From: Paracoccus xiamenensis
Lineage (GTDB): Bacteria; Pseudomonadota; Alphaproteobacteria; Rhodobacterales; Rhodobacteraceae
Direction: 5' to 3'
Length of the DNA: 64,000 nucleotides
Assembly (NCBI RefSeq): GCF_011308835.1
Contig: NZ_JAAOHY010000003.1
Coordinates: 1-64,000, forward strand
Both the position numbers and the translations under genes were made by a program. Position 1 is the first letter of the stretch, and each line of letters starts with the position of its first letter. Under the pieces are notes generated by a model. The model was not told the DNA's origin. It worked only from the letters and a program-made list of their open reading frames with translations, and made no database searches. Shown here piece after piece: positions 17,299 to 25,151 of this stretch.

Positions 17299-18564
17299 AT
17301 GACCATTCCCTCGCATGTCCAGGAAATGCTGCGCCGCGTCCGCGCACGCTTTCAGAGCGAACCGCTGGAACAGCGCATGTTGCCCAGCGACGAGGAATTC
17401 ACCACCCTGCGCCCGGTCCGCCAGGCCAGTGCCGCCTCTGTCGCGCGGTATTGGGCGCGGCTGACGGGCACGGCCTCGGCGGCCGATCAAGCGGTTCTGG
17501 CCGATCCCGACACCATGGCCGCACCCGAGGTTTATTCGGCCAATATCGAAAACTTCATCGGCACCGTGAAACTGCCGGTCGGCATCATCGGCCCGATGCG
17601 GGTGAACGGGCTGAACGCCAAGGGCGATTTCCATGTGCCCATGGCCACGACCGAGGCCGCGCTGGTGGCCTCTTATGCGCGGGGGGCTTACGTCGCCACC
17701 AAGGCCGGCGGCATCAGCACCGCGCTGCTGTATGAAGGCGTGATCCGCAGCCCGGCCTTCGTCTTCGGCGGGCTGTTCGATGCAGGCCGCTTCGTCGAAT
17801 GGGTGGTCTGCCATATCGAGGAATTGAAGCGCGCCGCCGAGGCGACCACCCGCCACGGCAAGCTGACCGCGCTGGAACCGATCATCGACAATGACGTGGT
17901 TTTCCTGATCTGCCGCTATTCCACCGGCGACGCGGCTGGGCAAAACATGGTCACCATCGCCACCAATGCGCTGTGCGAGGCGATCCTTGCCGATTGCCCG
18001 GTCAAGGTCCGCGCCTGGTATATCGAAGGCAATTTCTCGGGCGACAAGAAGGCCTCTTTCCTTGGCATGATCACCGGGCGGGGCCGCAAGATCAGCGCCT
18101 CGGTCACGCTGCCGGGTTCGGTGGTGGAAAAGCACCTGGGAACCAGCGTTCAGGCGATGCTGGATTATGGCCGTGTCGCCAATCTGGGCGCGCATCTGTC
18201 GGGTCAGATCGGCGCGCAGGCACATTTCGCCAACGGGCTTGCGGCGCTGTATCTGGCGACCGGGCAGGATGCAGCCTGCGTGGCCGAAAGCGCGGTCGGC
18301 ATCACCCGGATGGAGCCAAGGGGCGAGGATCTGTTCGTCAGCGTGACGATGCCCAATATCCTTGTCGGTTCGGTCGGCGGCGGCACCGGCCTGCCCAGCC
18401 AAAGCGCCGGGCTGAACATCCTTGGCCTGAAGGGCGCGGGTAAGGCCGCCGCCCTGGCCGAGGTCGCCGCCGCCACCTGCCTGTGCGGCGAAATCTCCAT
18501 CGTCGCGGCCATTGCGGCGGGGGATTTCACCCGCGCCCATGAAAACCTGGCACGCCACAGATGA
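17299..18564 (+). CDS. Class I-type 3-hydroxy-3-methylglutaryl-CoA reductase homologue
   Basis: A 421-residue relative of HMG-CoA reductase, which reduces a CoA thioester to an alcohol with two NAD(P)H. Class I features are visible: ENFIGTVKLPVGIIGP, then PMATTEAALVAS with catalytic Glu119. The DKK motif in GDKKASFLGMITGRGRK supplies the Lys, ATGQDAACVAES supplies the Asp, and the C-terminal RAHENLARHR supplies the His. GSVGGGTGLPSQ fits the NADP region. All four catalytic residues are therefore kept. No other mevalonate-pathway gene is in the window. It is the first gene of a seven-gene overlapped operon. The ATG at 17299 has no clear Shine-Dalgarno sequence but avoids the divergent gene. 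The substrate may be HMG-CoA or another acyl-CoA. Confidence 0.85.
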   Translation: MTIPSHVQEMLRRVRARFQSEPLEQRMLPSDEEFTTLRPVRQASAASVARYWARLTGTASAADQAVLADPDTMAAPEVYSANIENFIGTVKLPVGIIGPMRVNGLNAKGDFHVPMATTEAALVASYARGAYVATKAGGISTALLYEGVIRSPAFVFGGLFDAGRFVEWVVCHIEELKRAAEATTRHGKLTALEPIIDNDVVFLICRYSTGDAAGQNMVTIATNALCEAILADCPVKVRAWYIEGNFSGDKKASFLGMITGRGRKISASVTLPGSVVEKHLGTSVQAMLDYGRVANLGAHLSGQIGAQAHFANGLAALYLATGQDAACVAESAVGITRMEPRGEDLFVSVTMPNILVGSVGGGTGLPSQSAGLNILGLKGAGKAAALAEVAAATCLCGEISIVAAIAAGDFTRAHENLARHR

Positions 18565-19469
18565 ACCTTGGCGCCCTTTGGACCTATCAGGCAGAGCGTT
18601 TCCCGCTGGCCAAGACCGCGCCGCTGCTGGGGGTTTTCTCCGCCGCCAGCATCTCTGCCTCGGCCCAGATGGCGGGGCGCGCGCTGCCGCATTGGACCGC
18701 CTTTCTGGCCGGTTTCGTGATCGCCATGACACTGTTCTTCCAGATGCGCGCCTGCGACGAATGGAAGGATCTGGAGGACGACCGCCTCTATCGCCCCGAC
18801 CGACCAATCCCGCGCGGGCTGGTGTCCTTGCGGCTGATCCTGACGCTCGGCGTGGCCAGCATGGCGCTGACGGCACTGGCGGCGGGGCTGTGGCATCCGC
18901 CGGTTTTGTGGATGCTGGTGCTGGTCTGGGTGTGGCTGGCGGCAATGACGCTGGAATTCGGCGTACCCACATGGCTGAAGGCGCGGCCGGTGCTGTATCT
19001 GCTCAGCCATATGGCGATCATGCCGCTGATCGACCTGCTGCTGACCGCGCTGGAATGGATGCCGCACGGGCGCGCGCCGTCCGGGCTGTGGCTGTTTCTG
19101 GCGCTGTCCTTCGTCAATGGCTGCGTGCTGGAGATCGGCCGAAAGCTGTGGGCAGCGGAACATGAAATCGAGGGCGTCGACAGCTATTCCCGCCTGTGGG
19201 GCCCCGCCCGCGCGGCGGCGATCTGGGTGCTTGCGGTCGCACTGTCGGCGCTGTTGCTGCTGGGCGTCGGTGCGCGCACCGGGGCACCGGGGATTAGCGC
19301 CCTCGTCGCGATGACGGGCCTTGCCGCCTGTGCATGGGCCGCGCGGCGCTATGCCGTCGCACCCAGTCCGGCGGCGCAAAGCCGGGTCGATATGCTGGCG
19401 GGGCTGTGGGTGTTTCTGTGCTATGCCACGGCAGGCTTCGCCCCCTTCCTTGCCCGGGCACTGACATGA
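18561..19469 (+). CDS. UbiA-family membrane prenyltransferase
   Basis: An integral membrane protein of 302 residues with about eight hydrophobic segments. The first Asp-rich motif of the UbiA superfamily appears as RACDEWKDLEDDRLY (about residues 63-77), followed by RPDRPIPRG, the usual context of the Mg-diphosphate site. The second motif is probably EHEIEGVDSYS near residue 205. Family members transfer prenyl or related groups from a diphosphate to an aromatic, quinone or glycerol-type acceptor. It overlaps the HMGR-like gene and the following dikinase gene by four bases each. It is not an obvious UbiA, CyoE, COQ2 or chlorophyll synthase, so donor and acceptor are open. Confidence 0.8.
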   Translation: MNLGALWTYQAERFPLAKTAPLLGVFSAASISASAQMAGRALPHWTAFLAGFVIAMTLFFQMRACDEWKDLEDDRLYRPDRPIPRGLVSLRLILTLGVASMALTALAAGLWHPPVLWMLVLVWVWLAAMTLEFGVPTWLKARPVLYLLSHMAIMPLIDLLLTALEWMPHGRAPSGLWLFLALSFVNGCVLEIGRKLWAAEHEIEGVDSYSRLWGPARAAAIWVLAVALSALLLLGVGARTGAPGISALVAMTGLAACAWAARRYAVAPSPAAQSRVDMLAGLWVFLCYATAGFAPFLARALT

Positions 19470-21895
19470 GCTTCATCATCCCACAGAACGCGGCCAGCGA
19501 TGCCGCCCTGGTCGGCGGCAAGGCCGCCAGCCTGCACCGGCTGGCCGCTGCCGGCTTCGCGCCGCCCGATTTCTTCGTGATCCGGCCAGCGGCCTTTTCC
19601 AAAGGCGCACCCGACCCCGCCCTTGCGCAAGCGCTCGCCCCAGCATTGGCAGCGCTCGGCCCCGGCCCTTATGCCGTGCGCAGCTCCGCGCGGGCCGAGG
19701 ATGGCGCCGAATACAGCCATGCCGGCCAGTTCGACACCTGCCTGAATGTCGCCGCCCCTGAGGTGATCGCCGCCGCCGCGCAGGTCTGGGCCTCGGGCTT
19801 TGCCGACAGCGTCCAGACCTATCGCGACCGCCACGCGGGCGGCGCGGCCGAGGCGCCCGCCATCATCGTTCAGCGCATGATCGACGCGCAGGCGGCGGGG
19901 GTGGCATTTTCGGCCAATCCGGTTTCGGGCCTGCGGGGCGAGGTGGTGATCTCGGCCGTCGCGGGTCTGGGCGAAAAGCTGGTCGCGGGCGAGGTCGATG
20001 GCGAAAGCTGGGTCATCGGCGCCACCCCAACTGCCCCCGACGTGCCAACCGTGCTGACACCCAAGCAAGCGGCGGCGATTGCCGACCTCGCCCGCCGAGC
20101 CGAGGCGACATTCGGCGCGCCGCAAGACATCGAATGGGCAATCGACGCGGACGGTCTGCACATCCTGCAAAGCCGACCGATCACCACCCCCCTGCGCCCC
20201 CTGCCCGCCCCCGACGACCACCTGACGATCTTCGACAATTCTAATATCGTCGAAAGCTATCCCGGCATGGTCAGCCCGCTGACCTACAGCTTTGCCATGC
20301 ATGTCTATGACCGGGTTTATCGCGCCTTCGTGGACCTGCTGGGCGTGCCTGCGGCCACCGTTGCGGGCCATGCCGACATCTTCGCCAACATGCTGGGACG
20401 GGTCGACGGGCGGGTCTATTACAACCTCGGCAACTGGTATCGGGCGCTGGCGCTGCTGCCGGGGTTTGCGCTGAACCGGGGTTATATGGAAACCATGATG
20501 GGCCTGTCGGAACCTCTGCCGCAGGCGCTGACGGCCAGTATCGGGCCGCCGCCCGCCAAGGGTCTTGCGCGGGCGCTGGAATATCTGCGGGTGGCGCGGG
20601 TCGGGGCTGGGCTGATCTGGCAGGCGCTACGTCTGCCGCGCACTCGGGCGCGATTTTACACCCGGCTGAATGCAGCGCTTGGCAGCGATCTGGACCTTGA
20701 AACTGCCGGTCCGACCGCACTTGCCGCCCAGTATCGCCGGATCGAGGGCGATCTGCTGGACCGCTGGGACGCCCCACTGGTCAATGACTTCCTGTGCATG
20801 ATCGGGTTCGGGGCATCGCGCAAGCTGCTGGAAAAATGGCTGGGGCCGCAAGGGCTGGTGCTGCATAATGACGTGATGATCGGCCAAGGTGACATCATCT
20901 CGGCCGAGCCGGCGCGGCGTATTGCCGAAATGGGCGCGATGGTGCGCGACGCCGGACTGACCGAGGCCTTAGCTGCTGAGGGGGCGCAGGCGCTGGATGG
21001 CCACCCCCGGATCGCCGCCGAGTTGGAGGCCTATCTGCAAAAATTCGGCGACCGCTGCACCGAAGAGCTGAAGCTGGAAAGCATCCCGCTGATGCAGGAG
21101 CCCGCCTCGCTGCTGGCCGCAATCGCCGCCAGCGCCGCACAAGTCCCTCGCGCCCGTCACGCGGCCGCCGATCCTGACTGGCCGGCGCTGTTCCCGAATA
21201 ACCCGCTGCGCCGCCGGGTGGCGCGCGGGTTGACCAACTGGACCAAAGCCCGCGTCCGCGACCGCGAAAACCTGCGCTTCGAACGGACCCGCATTTTTGG
21301 CTATGCTAGGCGGGTGTTTCTGGCGCTAGGCCGCGAATTCCACGCCCGCGGCCTGCTGGACGATCCGCGCGACATCTTCTGGCTGACCACGCCCGAGGTG
21401 CTGGGCGCCATTGAAGGTTTTGGCTTGTCTTCCGACCTTCGCGCCATCGCGGCGATGCGCAAGGCCGAAGACGCGGCCTCGGCCCGGCGTCCCGACCCGC
21501 CCGAACGGATCGAGATGCGCGGCCCCGCCATCGCGCCCGTCTGGTCGGGGACCGCCTCACCCACCAGCGAGGCGCGGGTCCAGACCGGCACCGGCTGCTC
21601 GGCCGGGCAAGCGACCGCCAAGGCGCGCATCATCCGCGACCCGCGCCGCGAAACTCTTGCCCCCGGCGATATTCTGGTCGCGCGGCACACCGATCCGGGC
21701 TGGATCGCGGTGTTTTCCAACGCCTCAGCCATCGTCGTCGAACGCGGATCGCTGCTGTCGCATTCGGCCATCGTCGCGCGGGAACTCGGCATCCCCTGCG
21801 TCGTCGGGCTGAAAGGCGCGACCGACTGGATCACCGATGGCGAGCACATCACCGTCGACGGCGCGACCGGCAAGGTGGAGCGGGTTGATGCCTAG
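19466..21895 (+). CDS. PEP-synthase/rifampin-phosphotransferase-like dikinase
   Basis: The 809-residue protein has an N-terminal PPDK-type ATP-binding domain (VGGKAASLHRL; YAVRSSARAEDGAEYSHAGQ; IVQRMIDAQAAGVAFSANP; IEWAIDADGLHILQSRPIT). A central unassigned region runs from roughly residue 270 to 700. The C-terminus is a swivelling phospho-His domain with RGSLLSHSAIVARE. It stops there: the PEP/pyruvate-binding barrel of true PEP synthase and PPDK is absent. This domain order is that of rifampin phosphotransferases, which use ATP to phosphorylate a small-molecule hydroxyl and release AMP and phosphate. It is therefore probably a dedicated kinase for an intermediate of this operon rather than central metabolism. 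Start ATG 19466 overlaps the UbiA stop; an upstream in-frame start at 19334 would lie inside that gene. Confidence 0.78.
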   Translation: MSFIIPQNAASDAALVGGKAASLHRLAAAGFAPPDFFVIRPAAFSKGAPDPALAQALAPALAALGPGPYAVRSSARAEDGAEYSHAGQFDTCLNVAAPEVIAAAAQVWASGFADSVQTYRDRHAGGAAEAPAIIVQRMIDAQAAGVAFSANPVSGLRGEVVISAVAGLGEKLVAGEVDGESWVIGATPTAPDVPTVLTPKQAAAIADLARRAEATFGAPQDIEWAIDADGLHILQSRPITTPLRPLPAPDDHLTIFDNSNIVESYPGMVSPLTYSFAMHVYDRVYRAFVDLLGVPAATVAGHADIFANMLGRVDGRVYYNLGNWYRALALLPGFALNRGYMETMMGLSEPLPQALTASIGPPPAKGLARALEYLRVARVGAGLIWQALRLPRTRARFYTRLNAALGSDLDLETAGPTALAAQYRRIEGDLLDRWDAPLVNDFLCMIGFGASRKLLEKWLGPQGLVLHNDVMIGQGDIISAEPARRIAEMGAMVRDAGLTEALAAEGAQALDGHPRIAAELEAYLQKFGDRCTEELKLESIPLMQEPASLLAAIAASAAQVPRARHAAADPDWPALFPNNPLRRRVARGLTNWTKARVRDRENLRFERTRIFGYARRVFLALGREFHARGLLDDPRDIFWLTTPEVLGAIEGFGLSSDLRAIAAMRKAEDAASARRPDPPERIEMRGPAIAPVWSGTASPTSEARVQTGTGCSAGQATAKARIIRDPRRETLAPGDILVARHTDPGWIAVFSNASAIVVERGSLLSHSAIVARELGIPCVVGLKGATDWITDGEHITVDGATGKVERVDA

Positions 21896-22988
21896 ATCCG
21901 ATATTGAGGCGCGGGCGAAGTTCGACCACATCCGCTATGCCCAGCTTTGGGAAGATGCCGATGTGCTGACCGAAGCGCTTGGCGATTGTCGGGGCGGCAC
22001 GCTGGTGTCGATCTGCTCCGCCGGGGACAATGCACTGGCGATGCTGGTGCTGGACCCCGCCCGCGTCGTCGTGGTCGACCTGTCGCCAGCCCAGATCGCC
22101 TGCCTGCATCTGCGCATCGGCGCCTTTCGGGCGCTGGATCACGCCAAGTTTCTGGAACTGATGGGCGCCCGCCCCAGTCAGCGCCGCAAGGCGCTTCTGG
22201 CGCGCGCAACCGCCGATCTCGACCCCGAGACCCGCGCCTTCTGGGCCGCCCTGTCGGATGAGGTCGCAGCCCACGGCGCCGGCGGTATCGGCAAGTTCGA
22301 GCGTTATTTCCGCATCTTCCGCACACGGCTGCTGCCGCTGGTCCATTCGCGCCGCACCATCGAAGACACCTTTGTCTCACGCCCCCGCCCGGAACGCGAG
22401 GCGTTCCTTGACCGACGCTTCAACAACTGGCGCTGGCGGCTGCTGGTCAAACTGTTCTTCTCGCGCTTCGTGATGGGCCGGATGGGCCGCGACAAGGCGT
22501 TTTTCGATCATGTCGACGGCAGCCCCGCCCAGCATGTCGCCCGCCGCATCCGTCATGCCGGCGTCGATCTGGATCCGGCCCAAAACCCCTATCTGCACTG
22601 GATCCTGAAGGGCACCCATGGCGATGCCCTGCCAATGACGTGGCGGGCCGAGCATTATCAGACCATCCGCGACCGGCTGGACCGGATCGAGATCCGGCCC
22701 GGTTCGCTGGAGGCCTTCGTTTCAACCGGAGAGCGTGCGGACGGCTATAACCTCTCGGACATTTTCGAATACATGCCGCCGCAGGTTTTCACGCAGGTTT
22801 ATGGCAGCATCCTGAACGCTTCGGCGCCCGGCGCTCGGCTGGTCTATTGGAACATGATGGCGCCGCGCCGGGTGCCGCCCGAATACGCCCATCGGGTGCG
22901 GACCCTGCACGAGATCGAGGATCGGTTGAAGGCACAGGACAAGGCCTTCTTCTATTCCGATTTCGTCGTCGAGGAGGTCCGGGGGTGA
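21888..22988 (+). CDS. DUF3419 / BtaA-like SAM:lipid 3-amino-3-carboxypropyl transferase
   Basis: A 366-residue protein of the BtaA type. BtaA uses S-adenosylmethionine as donor of a 3-amino-3-carboxypropyl group to diacylglycerol, making diacylglyceryl-homoserine. Diagnostic stretches are FDHIRYAQLWEDADVLTEAL, the SAM-binding SICSAGDNALAML and VVDLSPAQIACLHLR, and the C-terminal ERADGYNLSDIFEYMP. It overlaps the dikinase stop by eight bases and the next gene by four. No BtaB methyltransferase is present, so the expected product is a free amino-acid head group rather than a betaine lipid. In this setting the acceptor may be a non-canonical lipid alcohol. Confidence 0.8.
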   Translation: MPRSDIEARAKFDHIRYAQLWEDADVLTEALGDCRGGTLVSICSAGDNALAMLVLDPARVVVVDLSPAQIACLHLRIGAFRALDHAKFLELMGARPSQRRKALLARATADLDPETRAFWAALSDEVAAHGAGGIGKFERYFRIFRTRLLPLVHSRRTIEDTFVSRPRPEREAFLDRRFNNWRWRLLVKLFFSRFVMGRMGRDKAFFDHVDGSPAQHVARRIRHAGVDLDPAQNPYLHWILKGTHGDALPMTWRAEHYQTIRDRLDRIEIRPGSLEAFVSTGERADGYNLSDIFEYMPPQVFTQVYGSILNASAPGARLVYWNMMAPRRVPPEYAHRVRTLHEIEDRLKAQDKAFFYSDFVVEEVRG

Positions 22989-24307
22989 GCGCGCCCCTGC
23001 AGATCGCCATCGCGCTCGGCTCTGTCGTGGTGCTGCTGGCGCTGATGGCACTGGTGCGCCGCATCGCCGCCGCCCATGACATCGGCCCCGAGATGCAGCG
23101 CAAGCTGGTCCATATCGGCACCGGCCTTTATGCACTGACGCTGCCCTGGCTGTTTCCCGACCGCTGGCCGGTCTATCTGCTGGTCGCGGTGACGCTGGTG
23201 GTGATGCTGGTGCTGCGGCTGCCAAAACTGGCGACCGCCGGCATCGGCGCGACGCTGCACGGGGTCGAACGCCAGTCCTACGGCGATCTCATGCTGGCCA
23301 TCGCGGTCGGCATGTGCCTGTTCCTGTCGGGCGAACAGCCCTGGCTTTACGTCCTGCCCATCGCCATCCTGACACTGGCCGATGCGGCCGCGGCGCTGGC
23401 GGGCAGCAGCTATGGCCGCAAGTTCTTTGTCGTCGAGGATGGCCGCAAAAGCATCGAGGGCAGCGTGGTCTTCTTCACGCTCAGCTTCCTGATCTCGCTG
23501 GTCTGCCTGATGCTGATGACGCCCCTGCCGCCGGTGAACATGCTGCTGCTGTCAGCCATGGTCGCGGGCTTTGGCACCATGGTCGAGGCGACCAGCTGGC
23601 AGGGTTTCGACAACCTGTTCCTGCCGGTCGGGCTGCTGATCTTTCTGTTCACCCATGGCCACAAAGACCCGCTGTCGCTGGCAGTGCTGGCGGCGGGGTT
23701 TGCGCTGTCGGTGATCGCCTTCCTGACAGTCGCCGGTCGACTTGGGCTGACGCGGCACAGCGCACGGGTCTATGTGATCGCGCTGTTCCTGCTGGTCGCG
23801 GCCACGGCTTTCCACAATGCAGTGATCCCGCTGCTGGTGCTGTTCATCCATGCCTGGGCGCGCAGCACCAACCCCGGCACCGCCCGCTTCCCCGATCTGG
23901 ACGTGGTGGCGGCGGTGGCGCTGATCAGTTTCGGCTCGCTGGTGCTCGGGCAGGCTTTGGGCTGGAATGCGGTGTCCTTCTACGGCATCGCGATGATGGG
24001 GCTGGCGACCGGGCTGGCAGCGCTGGCGCTGACACCGCAGCCGGTCTGGGCGCGCGTGGCTGGGCTGGCCGCGATTATCGCAGTGTTGTGCCTGCTGCGC
24101 CTGTGGGCGATGGCGGCAAATCCGCCCGCCGCAAACTGGTCCGGCCCGCTGAGGGGCGTGGTGCTGGCCAGTCTCGCGCTGTGCGCATTTGTTCCCAGCC
24201 TGTGGCCCCAGCTTTTCCGCGACCGCCGGATGGCGAAACTGTCGATGCTGGCGCTGATCCTGCCGCTGAGCGCCTATCTCTACGCCATTGCCAAAGCCGG
24301 AGGCTGA
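22985..24307 (+). CDS. Dolichol/phytol-kinase-like membrane protein (CTP-transferase family)
   Basis: A 440-residue, highly hydrophobic protein with a dozen or so membrane segments. The first half carries the family signature DAAAALAGSSYGRKF followed by GRKSIEGSVVFF, the CTP-binding region of polyprenol and phytol kinases and CDP-diglyceride synthases. An early RKLVHIGTG segment also matches dolichol kinase. The second half (about residues 240-440) is extra membrane sequence of unknown role, making the protein longer than simple phytol kinases. The start is a GTG at 22985 overlapping the preceding stop. It would phosphorylate a long-chain or isoprenoid alcohol with CTP, or activate a lipid with CTP. 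The exact reaction is inference. Confidence 0.75.
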   Translation: MSAPLQIAIALGSVVVLLALMALVRRIAAAHDIGPEMQRKLVHIGTGLYALTLPWLFPDRWPVYLLVAVTLVVMLVLRLPKLATAGIGATLHGVERQSYGDLMLAIAVGMCLFLSGEQPWLYVLPIAILTLADAAAALAGSSYGRKFFVVEDGRKSIEGSVVFFTLSFLISLVCLMLMTPLPPVNMLLLSAMVAGFGTMVEATSWQGFDNLFLPVGLLIFLFTHGHKDPLSLAVLAAGFALSVIAFLTVAGRLGLTRHSARVYVIALFLLVAATAFHNAVIPLLVLFIHAWARSTNPGTARFPDLDVVAAVALISFGSLVLGQALGWNAVSFYGIAMMGLATGLAALALTPQPVWARVAGLAAIIAVLCLLRLWAMAANPPAANWSGPLRGVVLASLALCAFVPSLWPQLFRDRRMAKLSMLALILPLSAYLYAIAKAGG

Positions 24308-24308
24308 C

Positions 24309-25151
24309 ATGGACCCGATCATCATCCGGGCCGAAGGCGCGCGCGTCACCCTTTATCCCGACGGCCCCGACTGGCAGGGCGCGCCAGCGGCCACTTTGGG
24401 CAATTTCTCCAGCAAGGACGCCGCCGGCGGTCGCGTTGTGCTGGCACAGGCGCTGACGCAGGCGCGCGCGCTTGGCATCCGCCAGCTGATCGGCCCGATG
24501 GAGGGCGACACATGGCACAGCTATCGCTTCATCACCGAAAGCGACGACAGCCCGCCCTTCCTGCTGGAACCCACCAACAAACCGCATGAGCCTGCACTGT
24601 TCACCGAGGCGGGCTTTCAGCCCATCGGCCGCTATTTCTCGGCCCGGGTGGCGCTGAACCAGACCGCCGATAACCCGCCACCCGCGCCGGAAGGCTTCAC
24701 CATCACCCCATGGTCGGGCGCCGATCCCGAAGCGCTGTTCGGGCAGGTCTTCGACCTGTCGGTCGAGGCCTTCAGCCGCAATGCCTTCTACAAGCCGATC
24801 TCTCGGCAGGCCTTCCTTGCGATGTATATGCCCGTGGTCCCGCTGATGAAGCGAGAGCTGATCTTCTTCGCCACCACGCCAAAGGGTCGGCTTATGGGCT
24901 TCCTGTTCGGTATCCCCAACTATGCCGAGGGGCCGCAGACGAAGACCGTGATCCTGAAAACCTATGCCAGCCTGATGCCCGGCGCGGGCCGGCATCTGGC
25001 CCATGCTTTTCACAGCGCCGCAAGAGCGCTGGGTTACGACACAGCGATTCACGCGCTGATCCATGAAGACAACCTCTCGGCGCTGCGCAGCGCGGTCGAG
25101 GGGGCGCAGGTCTTCCGGCGCTATACCCTGTTCGGCCTGCGACTGGCATGA
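24309..25151 (+). CDS. GNAT-family N-acetyltransferase-like protein
   Basis: A 280-residue soluble protein. The C-terminal half resembles a GNAT domain: the segment RLMGFLFGIPNYAEG fits strand 4, TYASLMPGAGRHLAHAFHSAARALGYD fits the CoA-binding loop and helix, and HEDNLSALRSA fits the last motif. The N-terminal half (about 1-130) may be a degenerate second GNAT-like domain. The ATG at 24309 lies one base after the previous stop codon. As part of the operon it probably acylates an amine, for instance the amino group installed by the BtaA-like enzyme, but this is inference. Confidence 0.7.
   Translation: MDPIIIRAEGARVTLYPDGPDWQGAPAATLGNFSSKDAAGGRVVLAQALTQARALGIRQLIGPMEGDTWHSYRFITESDDSPPFLLEPTNKPHEPALFTEAGFQPIGRYFSARVALNQTADNPPPAPEGFTITPWSGADPEALFGQVFDLSVEAFSRNAFYKPISRQAFLAMYMPVVPLMKRELIFFATTPKGRLMGFLFGIPNYAEGPQTKTVILKTYASLMPGAGRHLAHAFHSAARALGYDTAIHALIHEDNLSALRSAVEGAQVFRRYTLFGLRLA

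Noticed and set aside
17284..18972. 562-codon minus-strand frame opposite the HMGR-like and UbiA-like genes
   Set aside because: It runs through two convincing genes and its protein is low-complexity; the sense reading has all catalytic motifs.
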